Source: Paracoccaceae bacterium (lineage in GTDB: Bacteria > Pseudomonadota > Alphaproteobacteria > Rhodobacterales > Rhodobacteraceae). Taken from it: 41,168 nucleotides of DNA. Made by a program: the position numbers and the translations under genes. Shown here piece by piece: positions 10,165-18,988 of the stretch (position 1 is the stretch's first letter; every line of letters starts with the position of its first letter). Where the stretch lies: NCBI GenBank assembly GCA_029247845.1, contig JAQWKM010000104.1:1-41168 (forward strand), written 5' to 3'. The notes beneath the pieces were generated by a model. That model ran no database searches. It worked only from the letters and a program-made list of their open reading frames with translations, and was not told the DNA's origin.

Positions 10165-11739
10165 ATGAGCGAATATTTGACCGCAAATAATCAAAAAGCG
10201 CCCAATGTAGCCATTTTAGGTTTTTCCCTTGAATCCAATAGGCAAGCGCCAATTTCAGACCGCAAAGCCTTTGAAGAAAATACCTACCTGAACTCTTCCG
10301 AGATTAAAAAAGAATTAAGCGGCGACATGGCAGGGTTGCCGGTAACCGTGCAAGGATTTTGTTCACGCATGGATGCCATAGGTCATTGGACGCCTATACC
10401 CATTTTACTAGCAGAAGCACCACCAGGAGGACCTGCAGAAAACTCATTTTTCATAGATATGTTAAATGACATGCGAGAATGTTTAATCTCCGAACCTTCA
10501 ATAGATGCAGTCTACATAAGTGAGCATGGTGCAGGCCTGACAACCGAAGATGACGACGCCGATGGAGCCGTTTTTGAAATGGTACGCACCACTGTTGGTC
10601 CTAACATACCAATCGTAGCAACTTTAGATTTGCACGGCCATGTAACTTCAAAAATGCTCTGCTCCGCCGACGTGATGGTTGCGTATAGAACTAACCCTCA
10701 TGTCGACCAATCTGAAAGGGGTTATGAAGCTGCTAATATACTAACTTCAATGGTGAATGGCATGGAAGTAACCAGTACCTTAGTAAAAGTTCCCATGATT
10801 AGCCCCGCAGTTAGTCTTCTGACTAGCAGTGGTCCCTATGCCGATCTCATAAAATACGGACAAACACTTTTGCGTGATGAAATTATCAATATTTCAATCC
10901 TAGCGGGATTTGCACCTGCAGACGCATGGACAAATGGTATGTCAGTATTAGTAACAACCAAGGGGTCAGACAAGCTAAGCAAAAATCTAGCGACGGATAC
11001 CGCCAACCATCTAGCAGGGCGAGCTTGGTCAGATCGCCGCAGATATACAACCAATCTTATAAACCCACAGAAAATGATAGAGTTATGCAAATCTGTTTCT
11101 GAAAACCCAGATAAAAGTGGAATCATCATAGCAGATGTGGCCGATAATCCGGGTGGCGGTGGCCGCGGAAGCACGGTTTTTGCGTTGAAAGCTCTTCTGG
11201 AAGCTAACATAGAGCATGCCACTGTGGGGATGATTGTGGATCCTGCTTTAGCAAAAGAAGCGCATCAAATTGGAGAAGGTACAAGTTTTTGCGCCATTTT
11301 TAATAGGGATGACGCAACTGAATTCTCTGAAAAGTGGCAGGCGCAAGCAACGGTATTAAAACTAACTGAAGGTAATTGCGTCGGAAGGCGGGGGCTATAT
11401 AAAGACCGACGGCTAGACTTAGGATTATGTGCTGTCCTTTCAATAAGTGGTATTAAGGTGGTGATCTCAACGGCAAGACACCAACTAGCAGATCCAATTT
11501 TTCTAGAAAGAATGGGCATTGATATAAGCTTATTGAGAGTTTTAGTTGTTAAATCACGTGGTCACTTCAGAGCGGGCTTTGATGAATATCATTCTCCTTG
11601 CAACATTTTTGAAGTTGATTTCCCGGGTTTAACAACACCCATCATTGAAAATCTTTCTCTAAAAAATGTCAAACGTCCAATATTTCCCTTAGATGCCGAT
11701 ATGGAATGGGAGGTGCCAGTTTCTGACGTATGTGGTTAG
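10165..11739 (+). CDS. M81 family metallopeptidase (MlrC-like)
   Basis: 524 aa; metal-site candidates E in LESN, D and H in TLDLHGHV, H in RTNPHVDQSERGYEAA; C-terminal VVKSRGHFRAGFDEYHSPCNIFEVDFPGLT typical of the MlrC C-terminal domain. Confidence 0.9.
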   Translation: MSEYLTANNQKAPNVAILGFSLESNRQAPISDRKAFEENTYLNSSEIKKELSGDMAGLPVTVQGFCSRMDAIGHWTPIPILLAEAPPGGPAENSFFIDMLNDMRECLISEPSIDAVYISEHGAGLTTEDDDADGAVFEMVRTTVGPNIPIVATLDLHGHVTSKMLCSADVMVAYRTNPHVDQSERGYEAANILTSMVNGMEVTSTLVKVPMISPAVSLLTSSGPYADLIKYGQTLLRDEIINISILAGFAPADAWTNGMSVLVTTKGSDKLSKNLATDTANHLAGRAWSDRRRYTTNLINPQKMIELCKSVSENPDKSGIIIADVADNPGGGGRGSTVFALKALLEANIEHATVGMIVDPALAKEAHQIGEGTSFCAIFNRDDATEFSEKWQAQATVLKLTEGNCVGRRGLYKDRRLDLGLCAVLSISGIKVVISTARHQLADPIFLERMGIDISLLRVLVVKSRGHFRAGFDEYHSPCNIFEVDFPGLTTPIIENLSLKNVKRPIFPLDADMEWEVPVSDVCG

Positions 11740-12090
11740 CAATGGCAAAAATTTTATTCCTCAATAAGTTCTCTGGCAAGAGGGGACACAACAATATTTT
11801 TATGTCAATTATGAGATGTAAATTATCAAATTTGTATCCTACATATGTTTTAATTTAGGCTTATAGAAATTAGTTTCAGCATCAAGCAAGGAAGTTAACA
11901 GAAACTTTACTAATATAAATTTAACCACATGTGCTGGAAACAGGTATTGCAGCATAACAACTCAGCCGTTTAAGTTAAAAATAAACCAGATATTCTATAC
12001 TGTAAAAATCTCACGTAATGATCGTCTAACTTAAGTGATCACCCAACACATTGAGCGATCGTTCTGAAAGCTAAATAACGGGGCAAGAAA

Positions 12091-13005
12091 ATGAACTTTA
12101 AATTAATTGAAGATTTTGTCAGTTTGGCTGAGACTGGGAATTTTTCTAAATCTGCTAAATCTCGAAATGTAACACAGCCAGCATTCAGTAGAAGAATTCA
12201 ACAACTGGAGAATTGGGTAGGAATACCACTAGTGGACAGAACTTCTTACCCAACAAAGCTTACTTCCGCTGGTAAAATTTTTCATGACGTAGCAGTGACT
12301 TCTTTGAAATCTATTTATGAAACAAAGGCTCTTCTGAAAGACCAAACCAGCAACGACTTAAATATTATCCGCTTTTCTGCACCCTACACTATATCATCAT
12401 ATTTCTTGCCCAAGTGGTTAACTAAAATCAAAAAAAAATGCGGTGAATTATCTACCAAACTTAATACAAATTTCTCATATGATCATTTTGAGAATCTCAT
12501 CGAAAAAAAATGTGACTTTTTAATTTGCCACTATCACCCTACATCACCCCTTATGCTTGACGCAAACCAGTATGAATATAAAATACTAGGCTACGATAAG
12601 CTCTTACCTGTCTCAGCATTAGACACTGATGGGAGGCCATTACACAGCTTGCCTGGTTTAGAAAATGCTAAAACAAGTTTCCTTTCATACCACAAGGACT
12701 CATATCTCGGTAAAATAACAAATCATAAAATTGCTTCTAGTAATAAGCGACTATTTCTTAATCAGGTGTATGAAAGCGCAACTACTGATTCACTCAAAAG
12801 GATGGCAATAGAAGGGCATGGTTTGGCGTGGCTACCCTACTCTTGTATAAGAGATGCCATCTCAGAGAATTTTCTGATCATTGCCGATGAAGAATATTGG
12901 GCCTCAAAGATAGAAATCCGAATTTATAGATCAAAAACTAATTTTACTGAAACTACCGCAAACCTATGGTCAACCATACCCAAGACCACACTTAAAGCCA
13001 TTTAA
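12091..13005 (+). CDS. LysR family transcriptional regulator
   Basis: 304 aa; N-terminal HTH MNFKLIEDFVSLAETGNFSKSAKSRNVTQPAFSRRIQQLENWVGIPLVDRTSYPTKLTSAG; effector-domain end EGHGLAWLPYSCI. Confidence 0.93.
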   Translation: MNFKLIEDFVSLAETGNFSKSAKSRNVTQPAFSRRIQQLENWVGIPLVDRTSYPTKLTSAGKIFHDVAVTSLKSIYETKALLKDQTSNDLNIIRFSAPYTISSYFLPKWLTKIKKKCGELSTKLNTNFSYDHFENLIEKKCDFLICHYHPTSPLMLDANQYEYKILGYDKLLPVSALDTDGRPLHSLPGLENAKTSFLSYHKDSYLGKITNHKIASSNKRLFLNQVYESATTDSLKRMAIEGHGLAWLPYSCIRDAISENFLIIADEEYWASKIEIRIYRSKTNFTETTANLWSTIPKTTLKAI

Positions 13006-13013
13006 ACTGAATT

Positions 13014-13036
13014 TAACATAAAAAACCACTTATGTT
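13014..13036. terminator. AT-rich stem-loop just after the lysR stop
   Basis: TAACATAA-AAACCAC-TTATGTTA, 8-bp perfect stem, 7-nt loop, 8 nt after the stop codon; no convincing U-tract, so terminator function is uncertain. Confidence 0.35.
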
Positions 13037-13269
13037 ATTATCACATTAAAGTATAAACAAAAGGCATTTTACAGAGGAATAATACCATCTTATCTTTTTC
13101 TGGGGTTATAAAAGTTCTGAATAATCAGAAAAAAATTGAGGTAAATAAGCGATAACACTGTTAAGATGAATGATATAGAATTACTGCAACCTCTAGATTA
13201 CAAGCTCATTTTACTAAGCCTGCTAAACAGTCTTTATGTTTTATAAGCAGCCAATTAAGGAGAGATCTC

Positions 13270-14862
13270 ATGCTTGATGTTCTAATTAAAGGAGGGAACG
13301 TTTGCGACGGAACTGGTAAAAAGCCCTTGCAGGCAGATATTGCTATAAAGGATGGAAAAATTGTTGATATAGGAACAATTTCTGGAGAATGCCATCAAAC
13401 ATTGGATGCCTCTAATTTAGTAGTATGTCCCGGCTTTATTGATCTCCATACTCACTCTGACTTCACCCTAGCGGCGAACGGAAGAGCCGAAAGTCAGGTA
13501 CATCAAGGCGTAACGACCGAAGTTGTCGGACAATGTGGTGTCTCTTGCGCTCCTGCTAGATCGAACGCGGATATAGCGTTAATGTCTCCTGGGTTCATTG
13601 ATGGCGCAGTTGATGCAAATTGGCGTTCGTTCACCGAGTATCTTGACCATCTAGATAAGACGCCATTGGGTGTAAATGTCGCTGCGTTCGTCGGTCATGG
13701 AACTATTCATCGCGCAATAGTTGGAGAAGAGTTACGAACGGCCAATGAGGACGAAATGGATGAAATGGTAGCGCTTCTAGATGAAAGTATCGAGGGCGGC
13801 GCATATGGCTTTTCTACTGGTTTAGAATATTGGCCAGGTAGTCTGTCAAGCCCCGATCAACTGGCTGATATGGCTAAAGTGGCGGCGAAGCACGATGTTC
13901 TATATGCAACTCATGTGCGAAACAGGGATCTTTTCTATGACCTTGGATTTGGTGAGGCTTTGTCCACGGCACGCGCTGCCGGAGCACGACTACAGATTTC
14001 TCACATTCAACCAAAGTTTGGTGCGCCTGAATATGCGATGCAGCATGCTGTAGACATGTGCGAGCAAGCCCGAGGCCATGGAGTAGATGTGGCGTTTGAT
14101 GTAATCCCACATGACTGGTCTCATACCCACGTCATGGCTATTCTTCCACAATGGGCAAGGGAAGGCGGGGTAAAAAAAGTCCGTGAGCGGTTGCGTGATA
14201 AAGCTACACGCGAAAGGATCAAGCGAAACCCACGTCCAATGTGGCGGTTAGTGAACTCAGATGGTTGGCACAAAATTGTACTAATGCAGTCTGAGGCAAA
14301 TCATGAACTAGTCGGAATGAGTTTTGATGAAATTGGGCGTCGGAAAAACACCCATCCATATGATGCTGTCTTTGAACTTCTTCTCGAGGAAGATGAAGTA
14401 AATATGAGCCACCTGATGTGGACCTCGCAATCATTTGACAATGGCGACATTAAACTCGCCTTACAGCAACCTCAGTGTGCTGTAATTTCTGATACGCAAG
14501 CACTTGCACCTTACGGGTGTCTGAAACACCATATCGGTTCATTGTCTGGCTATGGTTGGGCAGCAAGGTTCTTGGCTCATTACGTTCGCGAAGAACGTAT
14601 TCTCACATTACAGGAAGGTATCAGACGTATAACATCTCTTCCTGCTGAGCGATTAGGAATTAGTGACCGCGGCACCCTCAAAACTGGGGCCTGTGCAGAC
14701 ATAACAGTATTTGATGCATCACACATTACTAGCCATGCCACAGTTACCACTCCACGCAAATATGCTACAGGCATTGCGCATGTATTGGTTAACGGCGGTA
14801 TATCCATGCGCAACGGAGAAAGAACCGAAATGGACTCAGGAACCGTTCTTAGATCACATTGA
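13270..14862 (+). CDS. N-acyl-D-amino-acid deacylase (D-aminoacylase), amidohydrolase superfamily
   Basis: 530 aa; CPGFIDLHTHSDFTL, VHQGVTTEVVGQCGVSCAP, GAYGFSTGLEYWPGSLSSPDQLADMAKVAAKHDVLYATHVRNR, ISHIQPKFG; RBS AAGGAG upstream of ATG. Confidence 0.9.
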   Translation: MLDVLIKGGNVCDGTGKKPLQADIAIKDGKIVDIGTISGECHQTLDASNLVVCPGFIDLHTHSDFTLAANGRAESQVHQGVTTEVVGQCGVSCAPARSNADIALMSPGFIDGAVDANWRSFTEYLDHLDKTPLGVNVAAFVGHGTIHRAIVGEELRTANEDEMDEMVALLDESIEGGAYGFSTGLEYWPGSLSSPDQLADMAKVAAKHDVLYATHVRNRDLFYDLGFGEALSTARAAGARLQISHIQPKFGAPEYAMQHAVDMCEQARGHGVDVAFDVIPHDWSHTHVMAILPQWAREGGVKKVRERLRDKATRERIKRNPRPMWRLVNSDGWHKIVLMQSEANHELVGMSFDEIGRRKNTHPYDAVFELLLEEDEVNMSHLMWTSQSFDNGDIKLALQQPQCAVISDTQALAPYGCLKHHIGSLSGYGWAARFLAHYVREERILTLQEGIRRITSLPAERLGISDRGTLKTGACADITVFDASHITSHATVTTPRKYATGIAHVLVNGGISMRNGERTEMDSGTVLRSH

Positions 14863-14976
14863 GTTAAACTATCAGTAAATAAATTTTCAACCGATTAGAG
14901 GTGTTCCCATAGTTTAAAGAGCTGGTTTGCTATTGATTAGATAGTAAGCAACACGTTCACATACTAATAGCTTAAA

Positions 14977-15981
14977 TCAAATTGACGCCTGAGTTTTTGA
15001 GGTTCGAAAATGACAAGCCTCCCAATGCCCAGGATATTTCTCCTCTAACACGGGCTCCTGCTCAACACAAATTTCTTTAGAAAATGAACACCGGGTCCGA
15101 AATCGGCAACCTGAGGGTTTGTTAATTGGGTTCGGAATATCTCCCTCTAATCTTATGCGCGAAGTCTTTTTATCGCTTGAACCGGTTAGAACTGCTGAGA
15201 GCAAAGCCCTTGTATATGGGTGTTGCGGATTATTAAATAAAGCAACTCTGTCCGCTTTTTCAACAATTGTACCCAGATACATAACTGCGATTTCATCGCA
15301 AACATGCTGGATGACCGCTAGATCATGGGAAATAAATAAAAAGGTTAAATCTAATTCATCTTGTAATTCGCATAATAGGTTTAAAATTTGTGCCTGTATT
15401 GCCACATCAAGAGCTGAAACCGGCTCGTCGCAAACAATAAAATCAGGATTAAGGGCCAGAGCCCGAGCTATACAAATACGTTGTCTCTGGCCACCAGAAA
15501 ATTGATGAGGATATAAATATTGTTGGTTTTTCCTTAAGCCAACAAGGGCAAAAAGTTCGTCTGTGCGCTCCTGCCGTTCCTTTTGATTTCCAATGTTATG
15601 CACGACAAGCGGGTCTAAGACGATATCACCAGCAGTTTGTCGAGGGTTAAGTGAAGAGTATGGATCTTGAAAAATTATCTGCATTCTTTGTCGTAAGCGT
15701 AACATTTCTCCCAGCGATAAAGATGCCAGATCTCTATTTTCAAACAGAAGTTTACCTTCATTTACGTTGACCAAACCTAGGATAGCCCTGCCCGTGGTTG
15801 TTTTCCCGCATCCACTTTCACCCACGAGACCAAGAGTTTTACCTTTATTGATATTAAAACTTACTCCGTCTACAGCATGCACTACAGATTGTTCAGAAAA
15901 CCAACTAGTACGTTTTAATTTGAATTGAACTTTAAGATTTTCCACTTTAAGGAGAATTTTATTTTGAACATTTTTCTCCAT
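14977..15981 (-). CDS. peptide ABC transporter ATP-binding protein (DppF/OppF type)
   Basis: 334 aa; Walker A GESGCGKTTTG, signature FSGGQRQRICIARAL, Walker B FIVCDEPVSALDV, C-terminal oligopeptide-transporter motif NPINKPSGCRFRTRCSF. Confidence 0.94.
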   Translation of the reverse strand: MEKNVQNKILLKVENLKVQFKLKRTSWFSEQSVVHAVDGVSFNINKGKTLGLVGESGCGKTTTGRAILGLVNVNEGKLLFENRDLASLSLGEMLRLRQRMQIIFQDPYSSLNPRQTAGDIVLDPLVVHNIGNQKERQERTDELFALVGLRKNQQYLYPHQFSGGQRQRICIARALALNPDFIVCDEPVSALDVAIQAQILNLLCELQDELDLTFLFISHDLAVIQHVCDEIAVMYLGTIVEKADRVALFNNPQHPYTRALLSAVLTGSSDKKTSRIRLEGDIPNPINKPSGCRFRTRCSFSKEICVEQEPVLEEKYPGHWEACHFRTSKTQASI

Positions 15982-16994
15982 CAGTTTTCACCATTTTCAA
16001 CGAGCCAACACATAACAGAGCGATTGTCTCCTAAATCGAACGTCGGCGGCATTTGCAGGCATCGCGTGGTTGCACTTTCACATCTAGGACCAAACGGACA
16101 ACCTGCCTGCCTATTAAGAAGATCTGGAACAGATCCCCTTATTTCGGGTAACCGCTCTCGGAATCCGGCAGAATCCGTCTTTAACTCTAACATTGAGCCT
16201 AAAAGACCTTTAGTGTAGGGGTGAATAGGACTATTCCGGATTTCTTCCAGAGTCCCTTCCTCTATCTTGAAACCAGCATACATTACAATAACGCGATCAG
16301 CCATTTCACTGACCGCTCCAAAATCATGCGTGATTAAAATAATACTCGTCTTATTTTTATTTTGGATTTTTTTAAGAAGATCAAAGATTTGAGCCTGAAC
16401 AGTAACATCTAGAGCAGTGGTGGGCTCGTCTGCTATTAAGACTTGTGGATTACAAACTAGCGCCATGGCAATCATAATTCGTTGGCGCATTCCACCCGAC
16501 AGTTGGTATGGATACTCGCTTATTCTTTTCTCTGGCGCGGGAATTTGTACAGAGCGTAGTAACTCTATAGCTTCTTCCATTGCACTAGCCCGATCGATAG
16601 GCTTATGTTGTTGGATGGTTTCGACTAACTGATTTCCTATGGAATAAACCGGGTTCAAAGCAGTCATAGGTTCTTGAAATATCATAGATATTTCTCTGCC
16701 CCTTACACGGTTTATTTCCCTTTTTGAAAGAGACATAATATCTTTCTTATTTAAAAAAATCTCTCCGTTACTAATTTTACCAGGCGGTGATGGGACCATA
16801 CGTAATAACGCGAGAGCCGTCATACTTTTACCGCAACCACTTTCACCTATTATACCTACAGTCTCACCGCGTTTTAAACCAAAATTAACTTTGGAAAGTA
16901 TATTGATTGATTGGCCTTTTACATCAAAATCTACGCTCAGATCTTTAACCGTCAGAATATTATTCGGATCAAATTCAGTAGCTTCTGAAATCAT
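15981..16994 (-). CDS. peptide ABC transporter ATP-binding protein (DppD/OppD type)
   Basis: 337 aa; Walker A GESGCGKSMTA, signature LSGGMRQRIMIAMAL, Walker B VLIADEPTTALDV, C-terminal PDLLNRQAGCPFGPRCE. Confidence 0.94.
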   Translation of the reverse strand: MISEATEFDPNNILTVKDLSVDFDVKGQSINILSKVNFGLKRGETVGIIGESGCGKSMTALALLRMVPSPPGKISNGEIFLNKKDIMSLSKREINRVRGREISMIFQEPMTALNPVYSIGNQLVETIQQHKPIDRASAMEEAIELLRSVQIPAPEKRISEYPYQLSGGMRQRIMIAMALVCNPQVLIADEPTTALDVTVQAQIFDLLKKIQNKNKTSIILITHDFGAVSEMADRVIVMYAGFKIEEGTLEEIRNSPIHPYTKGLLGSMLELKTDSAGFRERLPEIRGSVPDLLNRQAGCPFGPRCESATTRCLQMPPTFDLGDNRSVMCWLVENGEN

Positions 16995-16999
16995 TTAAT

Positions 17000-17902
17000 T
17001 TACCTACCGCGCAATTTGGGATTGAGAGCATCATTCAACCCATCGCCGATTAATGCTATGCATAAAACGATCAATAGAATGGCAACGCCTGGAAATGTCA
17101 CTGTCCACCAGGCATCGAAGAAATAGTCACGCGACTGGCCAATCATCTTACCCCAGGTAATGATATCTGGGTCCGTAAGTCCCAAAAAACTTAATGCAGC
17201 TTCATAGATAATGGTTATGCCCACCCTCAGTGTAATTGCTATTATTATTGGAGGCATTGCATTCGGAAGAATGATTCTTGCAATGATTCTTCGGTCTCGA
17301 TCGCCAATGGCGCGCGAAGCAGTCACATAATCTTGTTCTTTAATTTTTAAGAACTCAGCCCTCGTTAGTCTTGCCTCAGTAGTCCAAGTTGTGACTGCAA
17401 TTGCTAAAATGACTACCAGAATGTCGGATGAAAAAACTGCAACAATCACCATCGCAAATACCAGAGGTGGCAGAACTTGAAAAAATTCGGTAATTCGCAT
17501 TAAAATATTGTCGATTATACCGCCATAGTAACCAGCAAGCGCACCAACAGTTATGCCAATGAATACTGTAACTAAAGTTGCGGTAGTTGCTATAATCATA
17601 GTGGCTTTGGTTCCGTGAACAATACCGACAAAGACGTCTCGCCCAAGATAGTCAGAACCAAATAATGTTCCAACGCCTGGGCTGGTCAGGGGTACAGCGA
17701 CCATCTCGAAGGGGTCGGCAGGCACCAATATTGATCCGAATATCCCAACAAAAATGAAAACTATGATGAACAAAAAACCAAATAGCGCGGGACGGTTTGC
17801 ACAAAATAAGCGTAGGGTTTCTCTCCACTTGACTTCTCGCTCGCTATCAATTTCTTCTAAACTGAAGAATGGGTTTTGATCTTTGGATTTGATGTCAGTC
17901 AT
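17000..17902 (-). CDS. peptide ABC transporter permease (DppC type)
   Basis: 300 aa; multiple TM segments; LFGSDYLGRDVFVGIVHGTKATM and binding-protein-dependent permease EAALSFLGLTDPDIITWGKMIG motif. Confidence 0.93.
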   Translation of the reverse strand: MTDIKSKDQNPFFSLEEIDSEREVKWRETLRLFCANRPALFGFLFIIVFIFVGIFGSILVPADPFEMVAVPLTSPGVGTLFGSDYLGRDVFVGIVHGTKATMIIATTATLVTVFIGITVGALAGYYGGIIDNILMRITEFFQVLPPLVFAMVIVAVFSSDILVVILAIAVTTWTTEARLTRAEFLKIKEQDYVTASRAIGDRDRRIIARIILPNAMPPIIIAITLRVGITIIYEAALSFLGLTDPDIITWGKMIGQSRDYFFDAWWTVTFPGVAILLIVLCIALIGDGLNDALNPKLRGR

Positions 17903-18870
17903 GTAATTGATTGGATCCTAGGATCCATCCACTTATAAACCAAGTCTGTGATTATATTGGCGACGATTGTAGTGGTAGCAGCACCAAACAATACTCCCAA
18001 TATTACTGGAAAGTCGCGCCTAACTATAGACTCATATAATAATGGACCTACGCCAGGTAGACTGAAGACAGTTTCGACCAATACTGCACCAGAAAACACC
18101 TGTGCCAATTGCAAACCAGCCAAAGTTACCACTGGTAAAGAAGCATTTTTCAGGGCATGTTTTAATATGACTTTAGGCTCTGAAAGTCCTTTAGTTCTAG
18201 CAGTACGAATATAATCAGCTCCCAAAACGTCCAACATCGAAGCACGAGAAATACGGCTGTAATTTGCTAAGAAGAGCACCGCCAACGTAAAAGTTGGCAG
18301 AACTAAGTGATGAATAATGTCTAGGGCGCGATCAAACGGATGGTCAGGCTCTGGAATAGAACGAATACCAAAAGCTGGGAACCAAGGAAGGTATAAAGCA
18401 AACACCAACAACACGATCATTCCTAACCAAAACACCGGTGTTGCGTAACCAAATAAGGAAAAAACGGTTACAAAATTACTAAAAAAACCTTTGGGTTTTA
18501 TTGCTGCATAAACTCCAAATAACGTACCAAATAAAACTGCCAGGATTAGTGCAGATAAAGTCAGCATAAGTGTCGTCGGCAAATGCGATAAAATAAGAGT
18601 TGCTACAGGTTCGTCGTAATAAAATGAGTAACCTAAATCACCAATGCAAACCTGCCCCAAATACTTGATAAGTTGGATATAAACGGGTTGATCCAAACCA
18701 TACGATTGACGAAGCCTTGCGGCTAATTCAGGATCTCCACCACCAGCCTCTGCCAGCATAGCGTCAACAACGTCACCTGGGGCTGCTTGCAAAAGAAAAA
18801 AATTGAGAACTATAACGCCTAGTATTAATACAATACCAAGGAATACTCTTTGAATTACAGCCTGCATCAT
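17899..18870 (-). CDS. peptide ABC transporter permease (DppB type)
   Basis: 323 aa; LRQSYGLDQPVYIQLIKYLGQVCIGDLGYSF; YIRTARTKGLSEPKVILKHALKNASLPVVT; 4-bp overlap with dppC-like gene. Confidence 0.94.
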   Translation of the reverse strand: MMQAVIQRVFLGIVLILGVIVLNFFLLQAAPGDVVDAMLAEAGGGDPELAARLRQSYGLDQPVYIQLIKYLGQVCIGDLGYSFYYDEPVATLILSHLPTTLMLTLSALILAVLFGTLFGVYAAIKPKGFFSNFVTVFSLFGYATPVFWLGMIVLLVFALYLPWFPAFGIRSIPEPDHPFDRALDIIHHLVLPTFTLAVLFLANYSRISRASMLDVLGADYIRTARTKGLSEPKVILKHALKNASLPVVTLAGLQLAQVFSGAVLVETVFSLPGVGPLLYESIVRRDFPVILGVLFGAATTTIVANIITDLVYKWMDPRIQSIT

Positions 18871-18930
18871 TTTTCTAAAGTAATCTCATTGTGCCATGTC
18901 AGTGGCTTTTTTATGTTTATCATTCATAAA

Positions 18931-18960
18931 TAGTGAAGCCAAAATACATTGGCTTCACTA
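18931..18960 (-). other. intercistronic stem-loop between the substrate-binding-protein gene and the permease gene
   Basis: TAGTGAAGCCAA-AATACA-TTGGCTTCACTA: perfect 12-bp stem, 6-nt loop, in the gap between the SBP gene stop (18989) and dppB-like start (18870). Confidence 0.8.
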
Positions 18961-18988
18961 CCAAGGTCTTATTTTAATTTGATAGTGA

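Noticed and set aside
12018-12062. Cluster of GATC-containing short palindromes upstream of lysR (ATGATCGTC, GTGATCAC, GAGCGATCGTTC)
   Set aside because: The sites differ from each other and from the ATGCA-N5-TGCAT motif; short palindromes of this kind are expected by chance.
14864-14917. TTAAACTAT...ATAGTTTAA inverted repeat between the convergent D-aminoacylase and OppF-type genes
   Set aside because: AT-only 9-bp arms, 36-nt loop, no T-tract; too weak to call a bidirectional terminator.
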